Program-made: the position numbers and the translations under genes | In this document: positions 36,283-45,306 of the stretch, piece after piece | How positions within the stretch are numbered: position 1 is the first letter of the stretch | How the letters are laid out: the number at the start of each line of letters is the position of its first letter | The notes under the pieces: generated by a model | What the model saw: only the letters and a program-made list of their open reading frames with translations | What the model was told of the DNA's origin: nothing | The model's database searches: none | NCBI RefSeq assembly: GCF_003150675.1 | Contig: NZ_QGGB01000009.1 | Span: 62,001 to 126,000, forward strand | From: Rhodohalobacter mucosus | GTDB lineage: Bacteria; Bacteroidota; Rhodothermia; Balneolales; Balneolaceae | Reading direction: 5' to 3' | Length of the DNA: 64,000 nucleotides

Positions 36283-37518
36283 ATGGCACGATCACATAAA
36301 CACAAAGGCCGTTCTCAAAAAGGCAAAGGCAAAGGAAAAGGGAAAGGCAAGCAAAAGGGAAAAAAGAAAAGCGGATTTGTACCACAATTCCACCATAATC
36401 AGCAAACCCGTATAGGCGGCAGATATAACGGAATTCTGGAGATCAATCAGAAGGGATATGGATTTATCAGGAGAATAGACTTTGAGTTCAGTTACGATCC
36501 AAAAGATCCGTTTCTGAAACCTGAAGAGGTTAAGCATCATGACCTCAGATCCGGATTGGTGTTGGAAGGAGAGTTTGAGCAGGATCAGAGCGGAAATCGC
36601 CACGTTCACTCAATTGATGTAATCAATGGCCGCCCGGCAGCTGAATGGCAAAAAATAAACCGGTTTGAACTGCAAACGCCCATCATGCCGGATCAATACA
36701 TACAACTCGGACATAATCCGGACGATATCGAACTTCGGGTTATTGATCTCGTTGCACCTATTGGAAAAGGTCAGCGCGCGCTGATCGTGGCGCCTCCGCG
36801 CACGGGTAAAACCGTTTTGTTGAAGAAAATTGCAAAGAGTTTAACCGATAACCATCCGAATATCCATACGGGCATACTGCTGGTGGATGAGCGGCCTGAG
36901 GAAGTAACGGACTTTCTTAGATCAACCAATGCTGAAGTATTTGCCTCATCCAACGATAAACCCACTGAAAGCCACGTGCGCATTTCTGAAATGGCCCTTG
37001 GCTATGTGAAGCGCAAAGCCGAATTCGGAGAGCACGCTGTGCTTCTTATCGATTCACTGACGCGACTGGGACGTGCTTATAACGCCGCTCAGACAAACAG
37101 CGGACGAACACTATCCGGTGGACTGGATATCCGCGCCCTGGAGATTCCCAAGAAAATATTCGGGTCAGCCCGAAAAATAGAGGGTGGCGGATCACTGACG
37201 ATTATTGCTACATGCCTGGTCGAAACCAACTCCCGGATGGATGACCTCATCTTTGAAGAGTTTAAGGGTACCGGTAATATGGAACTGGTACTGGACCGCG
37301 AAATAGCAAACGATCGTATTTATCCCGCTATCAATATTGCGGCTTCCGGAACGCGGAATGAAGATAAATTCATCACCGACTCCCTTGAGGAGAGAAATAT
37401 GGTTCGCAGATTTCTGCTCAAAAAAGCACCCAAAGAGTCCATGCAGATGCTGCTTCAGGTTATGCGGCGCACCGAGAGCAATGACGAAATCTTTAAGCAG
37501 ATCGCAGCCACAACCTGA
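36283..37518 (+). CDS. rho: Transcription termination factor Rho
   Basis: A 411-residue RecA-type RNA helicase. Residues ~4-32 are a Lys/Gly-rich basic stretch (KGRSQKGKGKGKGKGKQKGKKK) in place of the usual N-terminal helix bundle. The RNA-binding cold-shock-like domain follows (NQKGYGFIRRIDFEF, about 55-69), then the motor with Walker A APPRTGKTV (about 171-179), Walker B VLLIDSLTRLGRAYN and the Q/R loops. It terminates transcription at C-rich RNA sites. The basic tail probably strengthens RNA binding. The gene appears monocistronic, with a hairpin leader. The ATG at 36283 fits the start of the basic stretch. Confidence 0.97.
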   Translation: MARSHKHKGRSQKGKGKGKGKGKQKGKKKSGFVPQFHHNQQTRIGGRYNGILEINQKGYGFIRRIDFEFSYDPKDPFLKPEEVKHHDLRSGLVLEGEFEQDQSGNRHVHSIDVINGRPAAEWQKINRFELQTPIMPDQYIQLGHNPDDIELRVIDLVAPIGKGQRALIVAPPRTGKTVLLKKIAKSLTDNHPNIHTGILLVDERPEEVTDFLRSTNAEVFASSNDKPTESHVRISEMALGYVKRKAEFGEHAVLLIDSLTRLGRAYNAAQTNSGRTLSGGLDIRALEIPKKIFGSARKIEGGGSLTIIATCLVETNSRMDDLIFEEFKGTGNMELVLDREIANDRIYPAINIAASGTRNEDKFITDSLEERNMVRRFLLKKAPKESMQMLLQVMRRTESNDEIFKQIAATT

Positions 37519-37571
37519 TTAAACAGACTCAATACACGTACAGAGTCTCTGTCTGTATAAAGCGGTGAGGT

Positions 37572-37889
37572 TTAGTACTGCGGAATTGAGGGATCAATTT
37601 TTGCGGCCCACTCGTTAATACCTCCCTTCAGGCGCGAAGATTTTACAAAACCGTTTTCGGTAAGCAGTTCAACCGCATCTCCTGCGGAACTTCCGGAACG
37701 GCAGAGTACAATAATCTCCTGCTTTTTGTTAAGCTCATCCATACGGCTGTTCAGCTCATCAAACGGAATGCGGGTGGTGCCCTCAAGATCTGCCATGTAG
37801 TATTCGTGCGGTTCACGTACATCAAGAAGAGTAAAGTCATCTCCGCTATCCATTCGCTCTTTTAATTCTTCTGCGGTCGTTTCTTTCAT
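37572..37889 (-). CDS. Rhodanese-like domain protein
   Basis: A 105-residue single rhodanese domain with LLDVREPHEYYMADLEGTTRIP near the N terminus and the active-site cysteine in VLCRSGSSAGDAVELL (about residue 62). Such proteins carry a persulfide on this cysteine to move sulfur or detoxify cyanide. Its role is not defined by the context. It is at the end of the minus-strand run that includes lptB, with a 61-bp gap, and is convergent with rho. Confidence 0.85.
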   Translation of the reverse strand: MKETTAEELKERMDSGDDFTLLDVREPHEYYMADLEGTTRIPFDELNSRMDELNKKQEIIVLCRSGSSAGDAVELLTENGFVKSSRLKGGINEWAAKIDPSIPQY

Positions 37890-37950
37890 CCTGTTGTATT
37901 ATGTGGTGTAGTCTGTTATGCGGATTGATAGTAATGTTCTGGCAGGTTAA

Positions 37951-38706
37951 TCACCTGTAACGGTCGAGTTTAAACTGCCGGCCCAGGTACAGCTGGCGGG
38001 CTTCCTCATCATCTGCAAGCTCCTCCGCTGTTCCTTCCCGTAAAATTCTTCCCTCAAACATCAGGTAAGCACGATCGGTGATGGCGAGAGTTTCATGCAC
38101 GTTATGGTCTGTGATAAAGATTCCGATATTACGGTTTTTCAGATCAGCTACAATTTCCTGAATATCCTCAACCGCAATCGGGTCCACACCGGCAAAGGGT
38201 TCGTCAAGCAAGAAAAATTTGGGATCCGTTACAAGTGCCCTGGCGATTTCCGTTCTGCGGCGCTCTCCGCCCGAGAGGCTGTACCCTTTGGTGTTTACTA
38301 CTTTCTGGAGACCAAACTCTTCGATAAGATGGTCAACACGTTCGTTAATCTCTTTTTTGGACAGTCCGTGGAATTCGAGTACGGCCTGTAGGTTTTGCCT
38401 TACGGTGAGGTTGCGGAACACGCTGGCCTCCTGAGCCAGGTATCCGATACCCATACGAGCCCGTTGATACATCGGTTTACGGGTAATATTTTTATCATCC
38501 AAAAACACCCGTCCGGAGTTGGGCTTTACAATACCGGTAAACATGTAAAAAGTGGTGGTTTTCCCTGCGCCGTTGGGGCCGAGTAATCCCACAATTTCGC
38601 CCTGGTTCACATTGATCGATACATGGTCCACAACGGTGCGCTTGCGGTAACTTTTCACAAGTTCGCTGCTGTGCAGTTTCATGGGTTGTGAATCAGGTGC
38701 TGTCAT
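37951..38706 (-). CDS. lptB: Lipopolysaccharide export ABC transporter ATPase
   Basis: A 251-residue ABC ATPase, with Walker A GPNGAGKT (residues 43-50), signature [15 protein letters not shown] near residue 144 and Walker [20 protein letters not shown]; the [18 protein letters not shown] segment is the LptB-type switch region. It powers LptFG to lift LPS from the inner membrane. The TAG stop of the M42 peptidase gene upstream overlaps its start by 4 bp, so translation is coupled. No other lpt genes lie nearby. Confidence 0.95.
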   Translation of the reverse strand: MTAPDSQPMKLHSSELVKSYRKRTVVDHVSINVNQGEIVGLLGPNGAGKTTTFYMFTGIVKPNSGRVFLDDKNITRKPMYQRARMGIGYLAQEASVFRNLTVRQNLQAVLEFHGLSKKEINERVDHLIEEFGLQKVVNTKGYSLSGGERRRTEIARALVTDPKFFLLDEPFAGVDPIAVEDIQEIVADLKNRNIGIFITDHNVHETLAITDRAYLMFEGRILREGTAEELADDEEARQLYLGRQFKLDRYR

Positions 38707-39737
38707 TCGAATGAATAGTTTCCGATCTGCTCAATACAAGTTCGTGTAAGACGGATACCTGCCTCAATATCTTTTACTGCGCAGGTTTCAACCATGCTGT
38801 GAACATACCTTGTAGGGCAGGAGATGGATGTGACATGGCTTCCGATGCCCATGAGATACTGCATGGCGGATGTATCGGTGCCTCCGGCCGTGAGCACCTC
38901 ACGCTGAACCGGTATAGAATTATCTTCTGCAAGCTTCTCGAGATGCTGAACCAAAGAGGGTGTACAGATGATACTTTTATCCATCACCTTGATCCCGATT
39001 CCTTCCCCCAATGTGGTACATTTCTGATGATCGCTTACGCCGGGCAAATCATTTGCGAGGGTAATATCGAGGGCAATGCCTATTTCGGGCTGAATGGCAT
39101 TTGAAGCGACTCGTGCGCCGCGCACTCCCACCTCTTCCTGAACTGTAAAAACTGCATAAAGGTCACAATTTGTGGAACCGGCCTGCATCAGTGCTTCTGC
39201 CAGGATGTAAACGGATACCCGGTTGTCAAGAGATTTTGAGGTGACGCAATCACCCATTTGAACGAGATTCTTTTCCCGTGTAACCGGAGTTCCGTCGGGA
39301 ACCAGTTCTTTTACCTTTTCGTGATCCAGGATACCGGTGTCTATGTAGAGATTCTCAAGTTTTGATTTCTCTTTTTTCTCAGAATCCGACTGTATATGAA
39401 TGGGTTTGCTGCCGATCACACCACGCAGTGTTTCTTTGCCGTGGATTACCACCCGCTGGGTAACCAGGGTTTCAGCGTCGAAGCCTCCGAGGGTTGAAAA
39501 CCGGATAAACCCCTCTTTGTCCACCTTGGTGGTGATCAATGAAATTTCATCCAGATGAGCGGCCATCATTACCCTTGGCCCGGTACCCTTTTTGCGTGCG
39601 ATCAGATTACCCATCCGGTCCGTGTAGATCTCGTCAACATGTGGTTCCAGTACATTCATTACGAGGTCGCGGACAGGTTTTTCATGTCCCGGAGCTCCGG
39701 GAGCCTCTGTGATGGAAGCAAGCAGTTCGTGGTTCAT
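38703..39737 (-). CDS. M42 family metallopeptidase (glutamyl aminopeptidase/endoglucanase family)
   Basis: A 344-residue dinuclear metallopeptidase: [10 protein letters not shown] (first metal His/Asp), [26 protein letters not shown] (catalytic Glu pair) and [15 protein letters not shown], then the final metal His in CPTRYVHSM. These aminopeptidases form large hollow tetrahedral dodecamers (TET) that trim peptides in the cytoplasm. It overlaps lptB by 4 bp and is followed upstream by purQ with a 3-bp gap. Confidence 0.9.
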   Translation of the reverse strand: MNHELLASITEAPGAPGHEKPVRDLVMNVLEPHVDEIYTDRMGNLIARKKGTGPRVMMAAHLDEISLITTKVDKEGFIRFSTLGGFDAETLVTQRVVIHGKETLRGVIGSKPIHIQSDSEKKEKSKLENLYIDTGILDHEKVKELVPDGTPVTREKNLVQMGDCVTSKSLDNRVSVYILAEALMQAGSTNCDLYAVFTVQEEVGVRGARVASNAIQPEIGIALDITLANDLPGVSDHQKCTTLGEGIGIKVMDKSIICTPSLVQHLEKLAEDNSIPVQREVLTAGGTDTSAMQYLMGIGSHVTSISCPTRYVHSMVETCAVKDIEAGIRLTRTCIEQIGNYSFE

Positions 39738-39740
39738 TGA

Positions 39741-40442
39741 TCAGGCGATATGAAGTGAATTGAAAACCGATTCAAAAAAGAGTTTACCGTCGTCGGAACC
39801 CAGTACACTTTCCATGGCCCGTTCGGGGTGCGGCATCATTCCAAGCACATTGCCTGACGGGTTTGTGATCCCCGCGATGGCGGAGACGGACCCGTTAAAA
39901 TTACTCTCTTCCGTCAACTGCCCATTTTCATCACAATACCGGAATGCGATTTGATCCTGGTCTTCCAGCCTGGCCAGACCCTCTTCATCAATAAAGTAAT
40001 TACCTTCCCCGTGCGACACGGGAACGCGGATCACCTGGCCTGTTTCCATACCTGAGGTAAAGAGAGACCGGTTGCTTTCAACCCGAATGTGAACCTGTTT
40101 GCATACAAATCTCAGATCTTCATTGTGCAGCATTGCCCCGGGAAGCAGACCCGCTTCAAGGAGAATCTGGAAACCGTTGCAAATTCCCAGAACCGGGTTT
40201 CCTTTTTTTGCAAAATCCATAACGGCATTCATGATCGGGGAAAATCTGGCAATTGCCCCTGAACGCAGATAGTCGCCGTATGAGAAACCGCCGGGTACAA
40301 TCAGCAGATCGATGCCTGAAAGGTCGGAATCCTTGTGCCAGAGAAACTCCGTATCAGCATCCATCACATGCTTCATGGCGTGGTATGCGTCATGGTCGCA
40401 ATTTGAACCCGGAAAAACGATTACACCAATTCTTTTTGACAC
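39741..40442 (-). CDS. purQ: Phosphoribosylformylglycinamidine synthase, glutaminase subunit
   Basis: A 233-residue class I glutamine amidotransferase, with GICNGFQILLEAGLLPGAML containing the catalytic Cys and PHPERAMESVLGS containing the catalytic His/Glu. It gives ammonia to PurL for FGAM formation in purine synthesis and associates with PurS. It lies next to clpS with a 4-bp gap and purS beyond it. The large subunit PurL is not in the window. Confidence 0.95.
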   Translation of the reverse strand: MSKRIGVIVFPGSNCDHDAYHAMKHVMDADTEFLWHKDSDLSGIDLLIVPGGFSYGDYLRSGAIARFSPIMNAVMDFAKKGNPVLGICNGFQILLEAGLLPGAMLHNEDLRFVCKQVHIRVESNRSLFTSGMETGQVIRVPVSHGEGNYFIDEEGLARLEDQDQIAFRYCDENGQLTEESNFNGSVSAIAGITNPSGNVLGMMPHPERAMESVLGSDDGKLFFESVFNSLHIA

Positions 40443-40446
40443 TCTT

Positions 40447-40779
40447 CTATCCTTTAATTTCAGTAATAAGTTGAATTTCCTGTAAAACAGAGTTGATTTT
40501 CAGACACTCTTCAAAGCTACCCTCAAATACAACGGCTTTGCCGTCATTGTGAACTTTCAGTGTGAGCTCTTCAGCTTTTGCCGTACTGCATCCCAGTGCC
40601 TTGATGAGCTGATCTATCACCTCATCGAATGTATGAATGTCGTCATCATACAAAATGAGCTTCCACGGTGTATCAACAGAGTCTTTCTCTTCGGTCTCCT
40701 CAAGAACGTCCACATCCGGTGTTTTAACCGGTTCCGGCAGCGCGTTAATGATATAGAAGTCTGAGTAGGGATCTGGCAT
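40447..40779 (-). CDS. clpS: Clp protease adaptor ClpS-like
   Basis: A 110-residue protein with an acidic N-terminal extension of ~35 residues followed by the ClpS core: WKLILYDDDIHTFDEVIDQLIKALGCSTAKAEEL and VHNDGKAVVFEGSFEECLKINSVLQ. ClpS delivers N-degron proteins to ClpAP/ClpCP. Its acidic linker is longer than average. It is unusual for clpS to be sandwiched between purS (6 bp) and purQ (4 bp); they are clearly one operon. Confidence 0.88.
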   Translation of the reverse strand: MPDPYSDFYIINALPEPVKTPDVDVLEETEEKDSVDTPWKLILYDDDIHTFDEVIDQLIKALGCSTAKAEELTLKVHNDGKAVVFEGSFEECLKINSVLQEIQLITEIKG

Positions 40780-40785
40780 AAGCGG

Positions 40786-41034
40786 TTAAGCTTTTTCGAT
40801 AAGAATCCGATAGTCCTCCATCACTTCATTTGCGAGGAGTTTTGAACAGGCTTCATCAGCCAGCTTGTACGCTTCATCATCGTTAGCGGCTTCAATGTCC
40901 ATTTCCACGAATTTTCCAATCCTGACATCCCTGGCTTCGTCAAGGCCAAGATTGTGCAATGCACTGCGTGCAGCCTTGCCTTTTGGATCAAGGATGGATT
41001 TTCGAAGGGTAATGTTGATTTTCGCTTTATACAT
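40786..41034 (-). CDS. purS: Phosphoribosylformylglycinamidine synthase subunit PurS
   Basis: The start is put at ATG 41034 (MYKAKINITLRKSILDPKGK), which is the exact family start, giving 82 residues; the upstream codons to 41058 look like leader. The sequence carries the PurS hallmarks DPKGKAARSALHNLGLDEARDVRIGKF. PurS joins PurQ and PurL in the FGAM synthase complex. It is the first gene of the purS-clpS-purQ set, 34 bp below miaA. Confidence 0.92.
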   Translation of the reverse strand: MYKAKINITLRKSILDPKGKAARSALHNLGLDEARDVRIGKFVEMDIEAANDDEAYKLADEACSKLLANEVMEDYRILIEKA

Positions 41035-41068
41035 GCTCAAATTTCTTGTTTTGATCAAAGCATTAAAG

Positions 41069-42001
41069 TTAACCTTTATTAGTGTCAGCCGCTACCTGAG
41101 CGCAGATATAATCGGCAGCTTCCTGTTTGCTTAATCGGCTCATGTCCAGCCAATTAACAAAGTCCCATCTCCTCAGCCAGGTGATCTGTCGTTTTGCATA
41201 TCGACGCGTTGCCGTTTTAATATCTTCTGCCATTTTATCGTAGCCGATGCTGCCGTTGAGATAGTCAATGACCTGCCTGTACCCCACCGTTTGCAGTGAC
41301 TGAAGTTCGGGGCTGTACCCCTGCGAAAGGATGGCTTCTGTCTCCTCAACAAGCCCCTCCTCAAGCATTCTGTCGGTTCTCATAGAGATACGGTCATGAA
41401 GAACCTTTCTGGGATGATGGAGGGCGAACAAAATGTAATTTTCGGGCAGGGTGGGTTTCTCATGGGTGTGAAAGCTGCTGAACGGCTTTCCGGTCTGCAT
41501 CCAGACGTCGAGTGCGCGGTAAATGCGCTGACGGTTCATTCCGTCCATTGATGCTGCATAGTCGGGGTCGTGCTCCTGCAGCATGCCGTATAGATATTCA
41601 ATACCCTTTTTCTGCTCCCACTCTTTCAGCGTGCTGAGATTTTGTTCATTTGCTCCCGGAAGGTCGTCCAAAGGCTGTATCAGAGACTGCAGATGCAGCG
41701 TGCTCCCCCCGCAAAAGATTACGGTATGGTTGCGCCGCTCTATCTCCTCTGCAGCTTTGAGTGCCCGTATCCGAAAAGAGGCTGCCGTGTCGTTTTCGGT
41801 AAGATCAAGAATGGAAATGTTGTGATGGGGAACTTCGGATAAATCCTCTTCCGGGGGTTTGGCTGTACCGATATCGAGCATTCGGTAACACTGCCTGGAA
41901 TCGACAGATACAATCTCACCGTCGAGAAGTCTTGCAATACGCATGGCAAGTGAGCTCTTTCCGGAGGCAGTAGGGCCGGCTATGATTATTCTCATACTCA
42001 T
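41069..42001 (-). CDS. miaA: tRNA dimethylallyltransferase
   Basis: About 310 residues from the ATG at 42001 (MSMRIIIAGPTASGKSSLA); a start at the next ATG (41995) is equally possible. It has the P-loop GPTASGKS, the tRNA/substrate motif DSRQCYRMLDIGTAKP, GGSTLHLQSLI and the C-terminal TRRYAKRQITWLRRW, the MiaA pattern. It attaches dimethylallyl to A37 of tRNAs reading U-starting codons. It heads a minus-strand run miaA, purS, clpS, purQ, M42, lptB. Confidence 0.94.
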   Translation of the reverse strand: MSMRIIIAGPTASGKSSLAMRIARLLDGEIVSVDSRQCYRMLDIGTAKPPEEDLSEVPHHNISILDLTENDTAASFRIRALKAAEEIERRNHTVIFCGGSTLHLQSLIQPLDDLPGANEQNLSTLKEWEQKKGIEYLYGMLQEHDPDYAASMDGMNRQRIYRALDVWMQTGKPFSSFHTHEKPTLPENYILFALHHPRKVLHDRISMRTDRMLEEGLVEETEAILSQGYSPELQSLQTVGYRQVIDYLNGSIGYDKMAEDIKTATRRYAKRQITWLRRWDFVNWLDMSRLSKQEAADYICAQVAADTNKG

Positions 42002-42216
42002 GCTGTAAAGATAAGGGAATTGACCAACGCACAAAGAGGGAATCGGGCCCGTTCGATGATTCGCCCCGAATGGGAGAAATACATTGTTTTTGATAATACA
42101 GGTCCTCTTTTATTGTTGCGGTAAGAGGCAGGATTTGTTAGTATAAGTTGTCTTGAAACCGGACAAAAATTAACGATTTTTAGGTCCCCCGACTTACTAA
42201 CTATTGACATCTTACT

Positions 42217-43332
42217 ATGAAATTTAATGTATCAAGCAGCGACCTCAACCAGGGGTTGTCGGCCGTAATTGGTGCGGTTCCGACAAAGGCAACGCTTCCC
42301 ATTCTTGAAACCATTCTGTTTGAATCGGAAGAGGGCAGGCTCAAACTTTCAGCTACCGATCTTGAAATCTCTATTATTGAATATATCGATGCTGAAATTG
42401 AGGAGGAGGGAGCGGTTGCCGTACCGGCCAGGCGACTGCTTGAAACACTCCGTCAGCTTCCCGATATCAATGTATTTTTTGAAGTGGATGAGACTCAGAA
42501 TGTCCGTTTCAGGACAGATAAGGGGAATTACAAACTGGTTGGAGAAGAATCTGATGAGTTTCCGGAGATTCCCGATATGAAAGAGGGGGTTACGCTTTCT
42601 ACAGATACGAAACTGGTACAGAAAGCCATTGGCAAAACCATGTTCGCTGTTTCAACCGACGATCTTCGCCCGGCCATGATGGGAGTTTACTTTGATATCG
42701 GGGGAGAAGAGAGCAAGTTTGTTGCCACCGATGGTCATCGTCTTGTCAAGTTTGTCAATAAAAATCTTACCTCCGAGCAGCCGCTTAATTTTATCGTTCC
42801 GGATAAAGCTCTCAACCTGGTCAACAAGGCGCTTGACGGAGGGGATTGTGACATGACCGTCTCAAACGATCATGCGCAGTTCAAAAGCGGCAATACCATC
42901 ATTATCACACGGCTCATCAACGAACAGTACCCAAATTACGAATCTGTAATCCCGCGCGACAATGACAAGGAGCTTCTGATCGACAAAAACCAGATGCTGG
43001 CCACCGTACGGCGTGTATCCGTATTTTCGAGCACAACAACCCGGCAGATACGGCTTCAGCTGGGCAGCGACAAGCTCACTATTCGTGCAGAAGATCTCGA
43101 TATGAGCAGCGAGGCAAAAGAGACGATTGCGTGCGAGTATGATTCAGGTGAGATGGAGATTGGATTTAATGCCAAATATCTTGCGGATGTGCTGAACAAT
43201 GTAGACGGCGAGGAAGCCAAATTTGAATTTTCATCTCCAAACCGCGCAGGAATTGTGAAACCTGCAGAGGCAGAAGAAGGTGAGGAGATGCTGATGCTTG
43301 TGATGCCGGTCATGCTCAACAGCTATGCCTGA
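42217..43332 (+). CDS. dnaN: DNA polymerase III beta sliding clamp
   Basis: A 371-residue beta clamp with three copies of the clamp fold. It starts MKFNVSSSDLNQGLSAVIGAVPTKATLPILETIL, as DnaN should, and ends in LMLVMPVMLNSYA. The clamp encircles DNA and tethers replicative polymerase. No dnaA or recF flank it; the gene has its own leader of 215 bp and is followed 3 bp later by a SAM-hydrolase family gene. Confidence 0.97.
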   Translation: MKFNVSSSDLNQGLSAVIGAVPTKATLPILETILFESEEGRLKLSATDLEISIIEYIDAEIEEEGAVAVPARRLLETLRQLPDINVFFEVDETQNVRFRTDKGNYKLVGEESDEFPEIPDMKEGVTLSTDTKLVQKAIGKTMFAVSTDDLRPAMMGVYFDIGGEESKFVATDGHRLVKFVNKNLTSEQPLNFIVPDKALNLVNKALDGGDCDMTVSNDHAQFKSGNTIIITRLINEQYPNYESVIPRDNDKELLIDKNQMLATVRRVSVFSSTTTRQIRLQLGSDKLTIRAEDLDMSSEAKETIACEYDSGEMEIGFNAKYLADVLNNVDGEEAKFEFSSPNRAGIVKPAEAEEGEEMLMLVMPVMLNSYA

Positions 43333-43335
43333 CAA

Positions 43336-44130
43336 ATGCAGCACTCATCCATTATTACACTTACAACAGACTTTGGGCTGCAGGATCACTATGTAAGTGC
43401 AATGAAGGGGGTTATACTGAGCATTTCCGAAAATGTCCGATTTGTGGACGTTTCCCACCAAATTCCTCCACAGGATATCATGGCTGCAGCCTGGGTGGTA
43501 CGCAACTCTTCGGTTTATTTTCCTTCCGGTACCATACATCTGGTGGTTGTGGATCCCGGAGTAGGCACGAACCGTGATCCGGTGGCTTTAAAGATCAAAA
43601 ACCAGATTTTTGTCGGACCCGATAACGGCATCTTCTCGCTGATCGCAGATGAATTTGATTACGAGGCCTGGAAACTGACTAACCAGGACTATTGGGCCAG
43701 AAATCCATCCAACACCTTTCACGGCAGAGACCTTTTTTCTCCTGTTGCGGCTCATATTGCCAATGGTGTGCCGCTCAATAAACTGGGAGAGCGAATTACG
43801 AAGCTGGTAACCTACAGGTGGGCTGTTCCGATCACAGACAGCGATGGTGTACAGGGCTGGATTATACATATTGACCGGTTTGGCAACCTGGTCTCAAACA
43901 TACCGGAAGAGATGATACGGGATACCATCGGTCAGTCAAGGTTCAGAATCTACGTGGGTAATACCATTCTGAATGAAATTGTGACTACGTTTGATTCGGT
44001 ACCCGACGGAGAGCCTGTTGCCTATATCGGGAGTTCCGGAACTCTTGAAATTGCCATCAACAAAGGCAACGCTAAAGAGATGCTGGGTGTTCAAAAAGGA
44101 GCTCAGATCTCAATCTTCATTCAGAAGTAG
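43336..44130 (+). CDS. SAM hydrolase / SAM hydroxide adenosyltransferase family (DUF62)
   Basis: A 264-residue protein with the DUF62 motifs LTTDFGLQDHYVSAMKGVI, FVDVSHQIPPQDI, VVVDPGVGT, GPDNGIFS and FHGRDLFSPVAAHIANG. The family hydrolyses S-adenosylmethionine to adenosine and methionine; halogenases like fluorinase are relatives with a different loop. It starts 3 bp after dnaN, so it is in the same operon. The physiological purpose is not known. Confidence 0.88.
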   Translation: MQHSSIITLTTDFGLQDHYVSAMKGVILSISENVRFVDVSHQIPPQDIMAAAWVVRNSSVYFPSGTIHLVVVDPGVGTNRDPVALKIKNQIFVGPDNGIFSLIADEFDYEAWKLTNQDYWARNPSNTFHGRDLFSPVAAHIANGVPLNKLGERITKLVTYRWAVPITDSDGVQGWIIHIDRFGNLVSNIPEEMIRDTIGQSRFRIYVGNTILNEIVTTFDSVPDGEPVAYIGSSGTLEIAINKGNAKEMLGVQKGAQISIFIQK

Positions 44131-44211
44131 CGAAACACGACTGAAGTATTGCCGTAAAGACAGGTACAGATGTTGAGAAATCTGAGGTAAACGGAAATAA
44201 AGTTATCGTGT

Positions 44212-45009
44212 ATGGCCATTCAGGTTAAATCTCCGCTCCATGACAGGGAAGTGATAGAGATCCCTTCAAACGTATCCGACCTGTCCAGATCATTCAACGG
44301 AACGGTTAGTTCAGGCATGGGTGATGAATATCCCATCCGAAACAACATTGTGGACCTGCTTCCGGTTGAGAAGGAGTATTCACTGGCTCAGTCTACCAAT
44401 CAATGGAAGCTGACAGCCAGTATCTATGAAGATCTTTGGCGCAAGCGCTCACTCTCTTTTTTAACGGGTGAGGATTTTCCTATCGAAAAGGAAAAGGAGC
44501 TTCTCTATGAGTGGGTGCAGCCCCGATCAGGAGGCTGGTATCTGGACGTTGGGTGCTCCACTGCGCTTTATGCCCGGTCACTCAAAAAGGCGGAACCTGA
44601 AAGCAACCAGGTTGCAATCGATTTCTCCAATGCGATGCTTCTGGAAGCTCGTTTAAAGGCAGAGGCCGATCAAACCGATCTGCTCTTTATCCGCGCAGAT
44701 GCGCGAGAGATGCCGTTTTTTGGTAAAACATTCGACGGAGTGGTAATGGGTGGCACACTCAATGAGCTAACCGACGAATTGAAAGTGCTGTTTGAGTGCC
44801 GCCGCGTATTGAAACCGAACGGGGTAATGTTCATGATGCACCTGATCAAGGCGGATCACTGGGCCGGACGACTCCTTCAGGAGCCCGCCGAATGGAGCGG
44901 CATCAAGTTCTGGAGCGTCGATGAGAGCAACAAAATGTTTGAACGCGCCGGATTCAAGGTAGAAGATCAGTTTACGAAAGGCATCGTCTGCTTCACCAAA
45001 CTGAGATAA
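44212..45009 (+). CDS. Class I SAM-dependent methyltransferase
   Basis: A 265-residue protein. Residues ~1-70 form an N-terminal region with no recognised motif; the methyltransferase fold has motif I YLDVGCSTALYARSL at about residues 105-119, motif II region QVAIDFSNAML, RADAREMPF, and GVVMGGTLNELTD. It matches the type-11 (UbiE/menG-like) superfamily, but substrate is undetermined. It is 81 bp after the SAM-hydrolase gene on the same strand. Confidence 0.8.
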   Translation: MAIQVKSPLHDREVIEIPSNVSDLSRSFNGTVSSGMGDEYPIRNNIVDLLPVEKEYSLAQSTNQWKLTASIYEDLWRKRSLSFLTGEDFPIEKEKELLYEWVQPRSGGWYLDVGCSTALYARSLKKAEPESNQVAIDFSNAMLLEARLKAEADQTDLLFIRADAREMPFFGKTFDGVVMGGTLNELTDELKVLFECRRVLKPNGVMFMMHLIKADHWAGRLLQEPAEWSGIKFWSVDESNKMFERAGFKVEDQFTKGIVCFTKLR

Positions 45010-45028
45010 GATTCCTCAGTTATCCAAC

Positions 45029-45167
45029 AGACATGGCATGTCTATTCGATGAGGAAAAGGGTTGTATTCTCGAATCTGTTAAAGGTATTGGTCGTGAATG
45101 TGGGTTGGACAGACTTACCATGTCTTGTCAGTGGTCAGGTTGAATCGGCTCAGACATAGTATGTCTG
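45029..45167. repeat. Three AGACAT...ATGTCT palindromes downstream of the methyltransferase
   Basis: AGACATG-G-CATGTCT at 45029-45043, an imperfect AGACTTACCATGTCT at 45111-45125 and CAGACATA-G-TATGTCTG at 45151-45167. All share the AGACAT/ATGTCT half-sites around an odd number of central bases. They are spaced ~82 and ~40 bp apart. They may be regulator-binding sites or remnants of a palindromic repeat; no gene is seen here. Confidence 0.6.
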
Positions 45168-45186
45168 GTATTTGTATCAAAGAAGA

Positions 45187-45302
45187 TTCACCGCAGAGGT
45201 GCTAAGGCCGCTGAGGAAGTGTGAAAATTAGTTTAATTTTCACCACTTAGCCCAATTAAAAACTAATGCCCTTTTCCTCGCTCTTTGCGGCTCTGCGGCG
45301 AA
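45187..45302. repeat. 116-bp inverted-repeat element beside argS
   Basis: The left end TTCACCGCAGAGGTGCTAAG (45187-45206) is matched in reverse complement by the right end, TTCGCCGCAGAGCCGCAAAG read from 45302 to 45283: 15 of 20 bases agree. In the interior is a perfect 10-bp hairpin GTGAAAATTA-GTT-TAATTTTCAC (45221-45243). The ACCGCAGAG class of repeat is known to me from many genomes as dispersed short intergenic elements. It ends 4 bp before the argS stop codon, so it could also affect the 3' end of argS mRNA. Confidence 0.65.
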
Positions 45303-45306
45303 CCTG

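Noticed and set aside
36122-36415. 97-codon frame covering the rho leader and the start of rho
   Set aside because: It is in another frame of the Lys/Gly tract of rho and of the leader hairpin; its Lys-rich tail is a shadow of rho coding.
37540-37552. ACAGAG-T-CTCTGT palindrome after rho
   Set aside because: Only 6-bp arms and no T-run; too weak to call a terminator.
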